The notes below the pieces were generated by a model. It made no database searches. It was not told the DNA's origin and was given only the letters and a program-made list of their open reading frames with translations. From positions 45,131,169 to 45,195,168 of the forward strand of contig OX485806.1 of the NCBI GenBank assembly GCA_950295325.1: 64,000 bases of DNA. The letters are read 5' to 3'. This stretch comes from Polytrichum commune (taxonomy: Eukaryota > Streptophyta > Polytrichopsida > Polytrichales > Polytrichaceae). Made by a program: the position numbers and the translations under genes. Below are positions 24,899-36,528 of this stretch, one piece after another. The number at the start of each line of letters is the position of its first letter. The first letter of the stretch is position 1.

Positions 24899-25788
24899 AG
24901 AGGGTCTAAGTGGCGGTTGTTTGGACCAAATTTTGACTTGAATGGGTTGTAATATAGATGTGTATATATCTGGAATAGATAAATTCATATGTTGAAATCC
25001 TTTTGAGTTGCACTAGGATCCGACCCTCTCGGAACCGAGAGGGTCTAGGTGGCGGTTAATTGGACCAGATTTTGACAAGAATGAGTTGTAATATGGATGT
25101 GTATGTATGTGGACTACATAGACTCATATGTTGAAATTCTTTTGGAATGCACTAGGATTCGACCCTCTCGGAACCGAGAGGGTCTAGGTGGCGGTCGATT
25201 GGACCAGATTTTGACAAGAATGAGTTGTAATATGGATGTGTATGTATGTGGACTACATAGACTCATATGTTGAAATTCTTTTGGAATGCATTAGGATTCG
25301 ACCCTCTCGGAACCGAGAGGGTCTAGGTGGCGGTCGATTGGACCAGATTTTGACAAGAATGAGTTGTAATATGGATGTGTATGTATGTGGACTACATAGA
25401 CTCATATGTTGAAATTCTTTTGGAATGCACTAGGATCCGACCCTCTCGGAACCGAGAGGGTCTAGGTGGACCAACTTTTGACAAGATTGAGGTGCCTTGT
25501 GTATGTGTATGTATGTGGACTAGGTAGGTTCCTTTGTAGAAATTGTTTGAGTATGCCCTAGAGTTCGACCCTCTCGGAACCGAGAGGGCGTAGGTGGTGG
25601 TTGTTTGGACCAGATTTTGACTTGAATGGGTTGTAATATGGATGTAAATGTTTGTGGACTAGCTAGGTCCATATGTTGAAATTCTTTGGGAATGCACTAG
25701 GATCCAACCCTCTCGGAACCGACAGGGTCTAGCTGACGGTTGTTTAAACCTAATTGTGCAAAATCTGGTGCTTCATTACTACACCAAA

Positions 25789-27387
25789 ACCCTCTCGGTT
25801 CCGAGAGGGTGAAATTCTAGCCCCAAAACAAACCAGTTGAACCTAAGAACAAACTAGTTGGAACTATCCACACATACAAGCTAACAACCTTATTGTGCAA
25901 AATCTGGTGCTTCATTACTACACCAAGACCCTCTCGGTTCCGAGAGGGTGAAAATCTACACCACAAACAAACTAGTTGAACCTAACGACCAACTAGTCGA
26001 ACCTATCCACACATACAAGGTAACAACCTTAATGTGCAAAATCTAGTCCTATATTACTACACGGAGACCCTCTCGGTTCCGGGAGGGTGAAATTCTAGAC
26101 CACAAACAAACTACTTGAACCTAACGACCAACTAGTTGAACCTATCCACACATACAAGCTAACAACCTTATTGTGCAAAATATGGTGCTTCATTACTACA
26201 CCAAGACCCTCTCGGTTCCGAGAGGGTGAAAATCTAGACCACAAACAAACTACTTAAACCTAACGACCAACTAGTTGAACCCATCCACACATACAAGCTT
26301 TCAACCTTAATGAGCAAAATATGGTGCTTCATTACTACACAAAGACCCTCTCGGAATCGAGAGGGTGAAATTATAGCCCCAAAACAAACCAGTTGCACCT
26401 AACGACCAACTACTTGAACCTATCCACACATACAAGCTAACAACCTTAATGTGCAAAATCTGGTCCAATATTACTACACAATGACCCGAGAGGGTAAAAT
26501 TCTAGACCAAAAACAAACCAGTTGAACATAAGAACAGACTAGTTGGACCTATCCACACATACAAGCAAACAACCTTATTGTGCAATACCTGGTCCTATAT
26601 TTCTATCCTAAGACCCTCTCGGTTCCGAGAAGGTGGAATTCCAACACACATACAAGCTTTCAACCTAAATATGCAAATTTTGGTCCTATATTACTCCTTG
26701 AAGAACCTCACGGTACCGACAGGTTGAAAATCCAGCCCAAAAACAACCCCGTTGAACATATGAACCACCAAGTTCAACCTATGTCCACAAACAACCTTTC
26801 AACCTTAATGTTCAAAATCTCTTGCTTCATTACTACACAAAGACCCTCTCGGTTCCGAGAGGGTGAAATTCTGGAACACAAACAACTAGTTGGACCTAAC
26901 GACGAACTAGTGCACCTCTCCACACAAACAAGCTAACAACCTTTATGTGCAGAATCTGGTCCCATATTTCTATCCTAAGACCCTCTCGGTTCCGAGAGGG
27001 TGAAATTCTAGCCCACAAACAAACTAGTTGAACCTAACGACCAACTACTTCAACGTAACCAAACAATGAAGCTATGAACCTTCAAAAATAAAATCTAATC
27101 CTTGACACCTATACTAAGACCCTCTCGGAACCGAGAGGGTCTAATTCCAGCCACCAAGCACACTAGTTGAGCCTAACAACCAACTTGTTGAACCTATCCA
27201 CACATACAATCTAACAACCTTAATGTGCAAAATTTGGTGCTTCATTACTACACGAACACCCTCTCGGTTCCGAGAGGGTGAAATTCCAGCCGTAGAACAA
27301 ACCAGTTCAACCTAACAACTAACACCCTTAGTGTGCAGAATGTAGACCTTTACTTCTATCCAAAGACCCTCTCGGTTCCGAGAGGGT
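25789..27387. repeat. Internally inverted block of array A
   Basis: In this block the palindrome centre is nearly always TT. The spacer (CACACATACAAGCTAACAACC, TGTGCAAAATCTGGTGC) is the reverse complement, in diverged form, of the spacer in the flanking blocks (ACCAGATTTTGAC, GTATGTGGACTAG). A run of about a dozen units is therefore inverted within the array. The switch points lie near 25750 and between 27390 and 27500. Confidence 0.75.
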
Positions 27388-27689
27388 GAAATCCTTGCCC
27401 ACAACAAACTAGTTGAACCTATGAACCACCTAGTTGAATCTATCCAAACATACAAGCATTCAAACTTAATGTGCAAAATCAATTCTTATATTTCTATCCT
27501 TAGACCCTCTAGGAACCGAGAGGGTGTAGGTGGCGGTTGTTTGGACCAGATTGTGGGAATTATGTATGTGGACTAGGTAGGTACTTAGGTTGAAATTTTT
27601 TTGTGTGTGCATTAGAGGGAGACCCTCTCGGAACCGAGAGGGTCAAGGTGGTGATAGTATGGACCAAATTTTGCCAAGTGTAGGGCGGC

Positions 27690-28332
27690 CTCATGGAGTG
27701 CACTATTCATTAAAACCAAGTATCACGTGCGTGCATGCCCCTTATTAAAATACCCCTGTATACATTTTATTTTTGCTAAAATCAAGCAATATACTTACAA
27801 ATCTCATTGCTTCAAAATACATTTCCATACGTACACAAGGGTCCAAAACCAAATACAGAAATTGTATATAACATGTGTACAAATGTTTGGAAATGCAAAA
27901 ATATGGCCCTATTATATGTATACTATCAAATCATGGATTTTTAGTTATAAAGTCGTTAAAGACTTTTTCATCACTTGGATGAAGTTCGTACGTGTCTGTT
28001 TCAACATCATACGTCAAATTGGCCAAAGCAATAACCGTATCCAATTCTACCATAATATGATCTGTGAGATCATAACTCCAAATAAGGTTGTTACTTAGTG
28101 GATGAAAAAACGCATGATTCTTGGTCTAGGTCTAACTTGAACACGTAAACGCATAAACCCGTACTTTACATATATTTTTCTATAGCCTTATCTCCAGCCT
28201 CATGTACATCTACTTCCTGCTTAATAGCAATATGTCTCTTGTACGTACATTTTGTACATGCTTGTTCTAAATAATACCCCATTTGTGCACGCACGTGTAT
28301 ATTTACAGTACTTGAACAGTGCACTCCCTGGA
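27690..28332. mobile_element. TIR element with 8-bp target duplication, inserted in array A
   Basis: The target duplication AGGGCGGC flanks it at 27682-27689 and 28333-28340. Uninterrupted array units read TTAGGGCGGCTTG at this point, so the insertion site is certain. The ends are CTCATGGAGTGCACTATTCA and, in reverse complement, TCCAGGGAGTGCACTGTTCA. Imperfect similarity extends inward to an ACGTGCGTGCA motif at both ends. 8-bp duplications and CA.GG-type ends fit the hAT superfamily. Inside, on the minus strand at about 28098-27946, is a remnant coding WSYDLTDHIMVELDTVIALA and YELHPSDEKVFNDFI, which is the same protein as in the element at 55684-56391. Confidence 0.85.
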
Positions 28333-30705
28333 AGGGCGGCTTGTGTATGTGAATGTATGTGGACTAGGTAGCTACTTAGGTTGAAATTTTTTGTGTCTGC
28401 ACTAGAGTGAGACCCTCTCGGAACCGAGAGGGTCTAGGTGGTGATAGTATGGACCAGATTTTGGGAATTATGAATGTGGACTAGGTAGGTACTTAGGTTG
28501 ATATTTTCTTGTGTGTGCACTAGAGTGAGACCCTCTCGGAACCGAGAGGGTCTAGGTGGTGATAGTATTGACCAGATTTTGACAAGTTTAGGGCAGCTTG
28601 TGTATGTGAATGTATGTGGACTAGGTAGCTACTTAGGTTGAAATTTTTTGTGTCTGCACTAGAGTGAGACCCTCTCGGAACCGAGAGGGTCTAGGTGGTG
28701 AAAGTATGGACCAGATTTTGGGAATTATGAATGTGCACTAGGTAGATACTTAGGTTGATATTTTCTTGTGTGTGCACTAGAGTGAGACCCTCTCGGAACC
28801 GAGAGGGTCTAGGTGGTGAAAGTATGGACCAGATTTTGGGAATTATGAATGTGCACTAGGTAGATACTTAGGTTGATATTTTCTTGTGTGTGCACTAGAG
28901 TGAGACCCTCTCGGAACCGAGAGGGTCTAGGTGGTGATAGTGTTGAACAGATTTTGGGAATTATGTATGTGGACTAGGTAGGCACTTAGGTGGAAATTTT
29001 TTGTGTGTGCACTAGAATGAGACCCTCTCGGAACCGAGAGGGTCTAGGTGGTGATAGTATGGACAAGATTTTGGGAATTATGAATGTGGACTAGGTAGGT
29101 ACTTATGGTGAAATTTTTTGGTGTGTGCACTAGAGTGAGACCCTCTCGGAATCGAGAGGGTCTAGGTGGTGATAGTATTGACCAGATTTTGACAAGTTTA
29201 GGGCGGCTTGTGTATGTGAATGTATGTGGACTAGGTAGGTACTTAGGTTGAATTTTTTTTTGTGTGCACTAGAGTGAGACCCTCTCGGAACCGAGAGGGT
29301 CTAGGTGGTGATAGTATTGGCCAGATTTTGACAAGTTCAGGGTGGCTTGTGTATGTGAATGTATGTGGACTCCCAAGGGACTTCGGTTGAAATTGTTTGG
29401 GTGTGCACTAGAGTGAGACCCTCTCGGAACCAAGAGGGTCTAGGTGGTGATAGTATGGACTAGATTTTGACAAGTTTAGGGTGGCTTGTGTATGTGAATG
29501 TATGTGGACTAGGTATGTTCTTAGGTTGAAAATGTTTGTTTGTGCACTAGAGTGAGACCCTCTTGGAACCGAGAGGGTCTTAGTGGCGAATGTATGGACC
29601 AGATTTTGACAATTGTGAGGTTCCGTGTGTACGTGTATGTATGTGGATTAGCTAGGTTCATATCTTGAAATTCTTTTGGAATGCACTAGGATCCGACCCT
29701 CTCGGTTCCGAGAGGGTCTAGGTGGCGGTTGTTTGGACCAGATTTTGACTAGAATTGGGTGCCTTGTCTATGTGTATGCATGTGGACTAGATAGAACCAT
29801 ATGTTGAAATTCTTTGGAAATGCACTAGGATCCGAGCCTCTCGGTTCCGAGAGGGTCTAGGTGGCGGTTGTTTGGACCAGATTTTGACAATAATAGGTTG
29901 TAATACGGATGTGTATGTATGTGGACTGGGTAAGTTCATATGTTGAAATTCTTCTGGAATGCACTAGTGTCCGACCCTCTCGGTTCCGAGAGGGTCTATG
30001 TGGCGGTTGTTTGGACCAGATTTTGACAATAATGGGTTGTAATATGGATGTGTATGTATGTGGACTAGGTAAGTTCATACGTTGAAATTCTTCTGGAATG
30101 CACTAGTGGCCGACCCTCTCGGAACCGAGAGGGTCTAGGGTGCAATTGTTTGGACCAGATTTTGACTAGAATTGGGTGCCTTGTCTATGTGTATGCATGT
30201 GGACTAGATAGAATCATATGTTGAAATTCTTTGGAAATGCACTAGAATCCGACCCTCTCGGCACCGAGAGGGTCTAGTGTGCGGTAGTTTGGACAAGATT
30301 TTGACTTAAATGAGGTTCCTTGTGTATGCGTATGTATGTGGTCTAGCTATATTCATATGTTGAAATTCTTTGTGTATGCACTAGAATCCGACCCTCTCGG
30401 GACCGAGAGGGTGTTGCTTGCAGTATTTTGGACCAGATTTTGACTAGAATGAGGTGCCTTTTCAATGTGTATGTATGTGCACTAGTTAGGTTCATATGTT
30501 GAAATTTTATTGGAATGCACTAGAGTCCGACCCTCTTGGAACCGAGAGGGTCTTCCTTGCGGTATTTTTGACTAGATTTTGACTAGAATGAGGTTCCTTT
30601 TGTATGTGTATGTGTGTGGACTAGCTAGATTCATATGTTGAAATTCTTTGTGTATGCACTAGAATCCAACCTTTTCGGACTACGTTTATGTTTGTGTTAT
30701 CTTAG

Positions 30706-33110
30706 TTTGAGAAAGGGGTTGAGGGTGAGATCGCCTCATTTGAAAATGAATGCTTCATCGACATTGACTGGGTTTCTATGGAAGATCTTTTCCAACCTGT
30801 TTATTTTGTCGAGCATTGAAGGCTCATTTTGTGAAACAAGGCTTGTAGAGTATATTTTGATGACAAGGGTGTCTTAAAGTTCACCAAAGGGCTCGATCTC
30901 ATGGAGTTCGAGGAAGGCCCCTTAGCTATCAAGCGTGTTGCTTACCGGTAATCATTTTTTCTTTTTCTTTTGTCCTTCATATCTTCGTTTCTTTTCACTC
31001 CATTTCTTTGTTCTAATTTTCTTCACTTTGTAGGTACATTCACCATGAGCTTGTCGTAAAGAATGCTCTTCCTTCTTCGTCCTTGACGTCTTTCCTTGAC
31101 GAGTGGATCGATGACAACTCAAATCTTAGTGTATACACGCCCATGCAACTTGAAAAATTTCCACGCGTGCATTTAGTCGCTGGTGGTTGGTGCTTGGATT
31201 GTTCTCGTGGATTTGTTCATGACGTAGAAGAACCCCTCTACAATAGCCTCACTTCCTCTGTCCTGAGGTAATTGAATTGGAGGAAGAGCCGGAAAAAGAT
31301 GAGAATCCGGCTCCTCCCACCAATGACAAAGAGGTTGCACCGGTGAAGGCCAAGGCCAAGGCCAAGGCCAAGGCCAAGGGTAAGAGGGTGGCATCTAGTT
31401 AAGTGTCCACTCGTTCAACGCATTCCAACTACGACAGTTGTCGGAAGTCCAATGGCAACTCCTTCTGCCCCTTCTCGGGACCATGTTCCAGCTCTTTCCC
31501 ATAGCGGTGTCACCATTTCCTCCGTGCCATGCAAGAGGAAGGCCGTCGCTCCAGATACCTCCGCAACTTCTCTCTCTTTGATTAAAAATGTCCACATGGG
31601 GAGCTCATAGAGGATCTCATGCGGTCCAAGGTTCCCCCTCCGGCTTACCGCCGTATCCAAGAATTCCTTACTAAGGTTTGTGGGACATTCTATTGTTTTC
31701 TCGTTCATTCATTCTAATTCAACAATTATTTTCTTATATTTTCCTTTGGATTTTGGATTTGCAAATTGGAGCGGGTCGTACTCGTCCTAATAGCAAGCCT
31801 AAGGTGCATACAGGGCTTGATCTACTCCTCGCAGATATGCCGGAGAACCTTTGTGTGTCTGGCATCTTGTCATCATCGTCCGATGTTCCTATATGGAACA
31901 AGCGTTCTTCGACTTATTTTGAGGTTCTCTTTACCTTTGCTAACGCCAACCTTCATGACGACGACATTCTTGTCTTTGCACATGCCGCTGATCCTGACGT
32001 GTCTAGATCCATACATAACTGGGCACATACAGAGGACTTCTACGTTGCCGAAGACTGGTTTGGCATGAATGACCTCGATCTCCAATCGCATACTAATCCA
32101 CCCGAGTTGGTAATTTCTTTCTTGCCTCATCATTTTGTATTATTATCTTCTTTTCCTTGCATTTTTGTATTCCTAATTCTACCCTTCTCATTTCTTGCAG
32201 ACTCGCAAGTTCTTCATCAAGGTGCTCGTGCGTAATGATTCTGTTTTGAATGTCCGGACCTCGACCTTCAAAGACATGGGTTACAATCTCAAGAGAGATG
32301 GTTGGCTCAATAGCTTCCCCGATTCGAAGAACTAGTCGGTGAGGGAAGACGGAGTGCCTTGGAGAGGTGCTCGTCAAAAGCGCCCTAAGTTATTTTCCAT
32401 CATTTTCTCCGCCCTCACTGACAATGACGACATTATCATGGATTGGCAATGTGGCCTTAGATTGTTTTTCTTTTTCTTGTTTCTCATGACTTTGTTCTTT
32501 GTTGTTTTTTTTTACTTGTTTCATTTCCCATTAATTCCCTTATGCTCACCTTCTCGTATTTCGTTCTTCTAGGAGGTTCCGTCATTGCATGTTGATCCAT
32601 TCAACGCCATATTATGGCGCTTGAGTCGGATATCGATATCTTCAAGTCCATCATCTTCCCTATGCGTGAGACTGAGCAAGAACACACTTATCAGCATGCT
32701 GCCCCACAACGAGGATTGGTTTTTGCTCCTCCTCCCCGGAAGATGGTGAAGCGCAATTTTAATTTGTTATGTGCGTAAGTTTGTTCTTGGCTTCTTACTT
32801 GCTTGCTTGCATTTCTATCTTCTCGATTCCAGATTTTTGGCATGTGTTAATTTTTTTTGTTTTCTCGTTCTATATTTTCAAAGTTCATATTGAGAGCCCG
32901 ATTGGTGTTCTTAATGCGGACATGTTTGCAACCCCTTCGACGACGTTTGAGCTCCCTTCGTATGCTGCTGACCTTCCCCATCTTTTGGCGGAAGCGTCGT
33001 CCCCACCTCCTAGTCACACCCGCCCTTTCAACAAACTAGTTTTGGATTTCCTAGACATAGAGGCCGAGCAGGGCGAGGATAGTGATAGACATGGTAGTCC
33101 AAGTTTTTGA
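30706..33110 (+). pseudogene. N6/N4 DNA methyltransferase-like gene, intron-containing, broken
   Basis: Exons can be followed with good splice sites: 30706-30947, intron 30948-31033, then 31034 onward with a Lys/Ala linker (KAKAKAKAKAKG). Another donor (AAG|GTTTGT) lies at 31675. The exon from about 31772 to 32109 is followed by an intron at 32110-32200. The exon from 32201 is followed by further exons to TGA at 33108. The 31.8-kb exon has GLDLLLADMPENL at the place of the catalytic D-P-P-Y motif IV, then DDDILVFAHAADPDV. The next exon has WRGARQKRPKLFSIIFSAL followed by NDDIIMDWQCG, then GSVIAC and RHIMALESDID. This matches the permuted order (catalytic motif before the AdoMet-binding G-motif) of the beta-type N6_N4 methylase family. 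In-frame stops at 32332 and 32593 and frameshifts near 31262 and 31400-31600 show it is dead. The altered DMPE motif also suggests loss of catalysis. Confidence 0.65.
31349..31381 (+). repeat. Hexanucleotide repeat (AAGGCC)n
   Basis: Five to six tandem AAGGCC units code for the Lys-Ala linker of the methyltransferase-like gene. It is a likely hotspot for length change. Confidence 0.8.
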
Positions 33111-33322
33111 CTACGCCTCGTGCGTTTATGTTTGAGTTTTTTTATAAGTTCATTTGTGGAATTTTCATGTGCCTTTTGCAAACCACATTCAACTCCTTCT
33201 TCATCTTATGTTGTCGTTTGTTTTCAATTGCTCTTGAAGGTTGAAGGCTTGTATTAATTTTGTACATATGTTCAACTACTTGGTTGATAGATTCAACTAC
33301 TTTGTTGTTTGGCTGAAATTTG

Positions 33323-33720
33323 ACCCTCTCGGAACCGAGTGGGTCTTAGTGTAGGAATCAAGGACGAGATTTAAGATAGGTTCGGGTGGATGGGGTTGTA
33401 TCTTTTTTGGTTAGGTTGATATTTCTCAAGTTAAGGTGTTGGGCAATGTAGGGACCCTGTTGGTTCCGAGAGACTATATGTGTGAACCGCATTCTCAACT
33501 TTGATTCATATGATGAATCTTTTTGTTTTTTGGATGCTCTCACTTCGGAAGTGAGACTAGATGCGTAGGCCAGATTCTCAACTTTGATTCATATTAAGAA
33601 TGTTTCTGTTTTTTTGGATGCTCTCACTTCCGAGAGCCTAGATGGATAGGCCACATTCTCAACTTTGATTCATATGTTGAATATTTGTGTTTTTTGGAGG
33701 GCTCTCACTTCGGAAGTGAG
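33323..33720. repeat. Array tail with altered palindrome
   Basis: A near-perfect family-1 palindrome starts at 33323 and a damaged one near 33454. Three following units, with spacer TCTCAACTTTGATTCATAT at about 33493, 33569 and 33655, carry a different dyad instead. At 33539 and 33701 it is TCTCACTT-CGG-AAGTGAGA, and the copy near 33621 is a hybrid. The sequence after the dyad (CTAGATGGGCAGG) corresponds to CTAGGTGG in the main array, so the units are homologous although the palindrome itself has changed. Confidence 0.7.
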
Positions 33721-34429
33721 ACTAGATGGGCAGGCCAGATTCTCATTTAGGCCACATTTATTTGGATTCTCATTTTTTAACTGGATACACATTTTTGTAA
33801 CTCTTGAGTTTGACACCTAACTTCACCTACATTTTCTCGGCCAATCAAATATTTTGTAAAACATTCCGCTCCTTCATCAGAAGGTCTAAGAATACTTGGA
33901 AAGAATACCCTAGCTACTTGGGGCAATGTATCACTTTGGACAAAATCATTTAAGAACACTTAAGTACATTTAAGGGCTACTTCACACACGAGCCAAGAGC
34001 TGTGACCATGAATTGTGAGAGCCCACGAGAAGGTGTCCAAAGGCCGTCCCAAGACACCTCCAAAATTATGTAGTGTGGTCACGGATTTTCAAGTCTAGTA
34101 TGAAGCCATATGTGACCAGGCCCTCATTCAAATGCTATTTCAATGGATTTCTATTCATGTGAGTCTTCACACATGATAAAAACAAAATAAATCAACGGTT
34201 GTGAATATTCAAAATGATAGGGTCTTTTGATTTTGTGTTAGGCCTACCTCCCAAAGGTGGATTCTTATGTTGTTGTTCGATTTCAATTGATGACATCAGC
34301 CCTAATTTAATATGAAACCATTTGAAACCTAGACTATAAGATCTTTGATAACAAATACATTCTTCCACGCCTTTAGGTTCTACTTGTTTCTCGAACCAAG
34401 ATGCGTTATAATCTCCACGGGAATGGGGT
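33721..34429. other. Non-coding with one minor minus frame
   Basis: A 60-codon minus frame (33959-33777, with LPQVARVFFPSILRPSDEG) looks somewhat protein-like but belongs to no family I recognise. It may be a relic exon. Otherwise nothing is supported. Confidence 0.2.
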
Positions 34430-34575
34430 GCCTTTCCAACAAATTGAATTCACTCTATCTATAAATTCCACGGAAATAGGCACCGCTTGTCCTAAAATTA
34501 TCCAACAAAGTCAAAATTTTCTGCTCTCCAATCTCCGCTCTCCGCTCTCTGCTCTACGCTCACACTACTAAGTTT
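34430..34575 (-). repeat. Repeat R1, diverged inverted copy
   Basis: TTCCACGGAAATAGG and the tract CTCCGCTCTCCGCTCTCTGC correspond in reverse complement to the 3' segment of the gag-like element at 20226-20480. Confidence 0.5.
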
Positions 34576-36528
34576 CGCATTCGAAGGAGGGAGCAGCTTA
34601 GAAGAAGCACCGCTCTTCTTAGCTTAGGACGGTAGTTAGATTAGTTAGGCAGAATAGAGATAGGAAGATAGGACTTAGGAGTTTTGGGAAGTTGAGGAAT
34701 AAAATTCTCCCTTGGATTTTGTCAGCGGAAAATCGGGATCTTGATCCGGGAAATCCGGGAGGATGGAACCAGTTAGGGTTTTTTTAGGGGCCGCCGCCTT
34801 CAGATAAGGGATTTTGGGCCTCTACTTAAGGCTGAATAAGGAGCTGGATAGGGGTTCCTTCTCCATTGTTGTACTTTGATTGCTCCAACTCTAATATACT
34901 CCTTGATTTCTCACTCCTTGACTTTCCTTGATTGATTTTGTGTACGAATGATTCGGAGATCGTTAGCGGAGGAGAGAGAGCATGAGGGGATAGGAGTTCC
35001 GGATAGGACATGGGAGAAGAGACCCGGATCAGATCTAGTGCCTTGCGAATCCTCTCTGTGGGTAGTGGGAGGGAGACCTCACTATTCCGGATGGTTGACT
35101 AACGTCTAGGTGGGATAGCCGCTGGGAGGATAAGGTGAGATCCGGAAGGGATCCGGACTTGCGCCGTCCGAGCTTCTAAAGAGGTCCCACCGCCCTTAGA
35201 CGGACCAATCATGAAAGTGGTACGGATCGCCCAGTTAGCTCAGATTTAGTAGAGCCCAAGGTAGTGGTAGCCGGATCAATCTGTTAGGAGGAGGAGGGAA
35301 GTACAGGAACAGTTAGAATTCCGGGTCGGAGGCCATCTCCGGAGTGTAGTGGGAAGGGGACCTCATTGTTCCGAATGTCTGGGTAACGTCTAGGTGAGAT
35401 AGCCGTGGGGAGGACTGGGTAAAGATCCGGAAGGGATCCGGTCTTGCGCCAATTTGATCTTCTGAAGAGGTCTCACTGCTTTTGGACGGGACAATCCGGA
35501 AAGTGGTACAGATCACCCACTTATCCCCTCGAGTCAAATCTCCGGGTGGAATCCGGAATACTCCAGTCGTTGTAGTCCTAAGATATAATCCGGATTTCCC
35601 TGTGTGACCTACCAAGACGGATTTGGCCAATCCGGATTGGTTGAAAGGGAATATCCAAATCCCAATCTTATAAGGGACGTCTTCACCGGAAGAAACCAAC
35701 TATTCTAGAGGGTAGAACGTAAAGGGGTAAATCTGGACCATAGGGGTGAGTAAGTATTATAATTAGGACCTAAAGATACAATCCGGAAAGGCAAACTCCG
35801 GAAGAGGAAGAGTTTCCAAAAGACCGGAAAGCCGGAAACCGGGGTTTCCGGAAATTCGGCTAAGGAGTGGAAGATAAGTGGGTACGGGGAGTTCTCGACC
35901 TCCTACACTTCACAAAATCCCTGGACAATACTAGGGTCATCCGGACAAAACCGGATTAGGCACTTAAAAACGCCAATCCGGATATTTTGGTGTTCGTGTG
36001 TTCCCACAAATCACATACGTGAGCAATAGCGCAAAGCAAGTAGGCTTAGTGATTCATTGATGTGGGAGCCGGTAAATGCCCGGAAGTCCGGATTAACAGC
36101 CAAACCGGTCTTTAGAATAGGAATAGGTAGTCTATTTTGGTTAGGTTAAGGGAATTTAGGATAGCTTAGCCGTTTTAGGAAATCACTTTTTGCACGTCCG
36201 TCCAATCGCAATAATATGGTTAAAACGGCCCTCTTAGCCTAGCCGGAACCGTACCGAAAATACCGTTAAATAACTGCTTGCTCCGAAGCAACCGGAATGA
36301 TGGCAGTTGTACGGGAATAGGGCGGTTACCGTAAACGGTTACCCTAGGCGGTTACGGGCCGAACTCGAGGAGGACGGGCCCACTTAAAGGAAATCAGCCC
36401 TCCCCTTGAGTCATTTGCGTAGTGCAACTGTGCCGAGAGAAAGAATGGTGAAGTGTTTTCTTTTTGTCGAATCATCAGCAATTGGATTGCTGAGATTATG
36501 CTTTAGGACGGATAGGAATTAATGCACA
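34576..36528 (+). promoter_or_regulatory. Upstream region of gag-like copy 2, TCCGGA-rich, with internal duplication
   Basis: No gene is supported. TCCGGA and CCGGAA recur throughout, as in the gag-like coding regions. A ~285-bp direct duplication is visible. GTAGTGGGAGGGAGACCTCA followed by AACGTCTAGGTGGGATAGCC (from about 35061) matches GTAGTGGGAAGGGGACCTCA followed by AACGTCTAGGTGAGATAGCC (from about 35346). Each copy ends in a GTGGTAC(A/G)GATC.CCC motif. Near 36190-36360 there is a cluster of MYB-core motifs (CGGTTACCGTAAACGGTTAC) followed by a leader like that of copy 1. The whole may be an LTR. Confidence 0.45.

Larger units (their letters stand above)
23432..30678. repeat. Palindrome satellite array A
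   Basis: About 45 units, each containing a 22-bp palindrome with arms ACCCTCTCGG and CCGAGAGGGT around a central AA or TT, followed by a variable spacer. Perfect copies include 23812, 23961, 25023, 25162, 25301, 25440, 26980, 28412, 28530, 28669, 28787, 28905, 29022, 29279, 29974 and 30113 (first base of the palindrome). Unit length is 139 bp in most places and about 118 bp in others. Within 25023-25461 three successive 139-bp units are nearly identical, a sign of recent amplification. The last copy (30669) is cut in half exactly at the dyad centre, where the methyltransferase-like gene region begins. A MITE interrupts the array at 27690-28332. Confidence 0.95.

Noticed and set aside
27727-28098. 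123-codon plus-strand frame inside the TIR element
   Set aside because: The minus strand carries the sequence conserved with the second copy at 55.9-56.2 kb. The plus frame is its shadow.
23432-30678. Regularly spaced palindromic repeats resembling a CRISPR array
   Set aside because: Spacers are homologous to one another rather than unique, units are 118-139 bp, orientation changes within the array, no cas genes exist and the DNA is eukaryotic nuclear.
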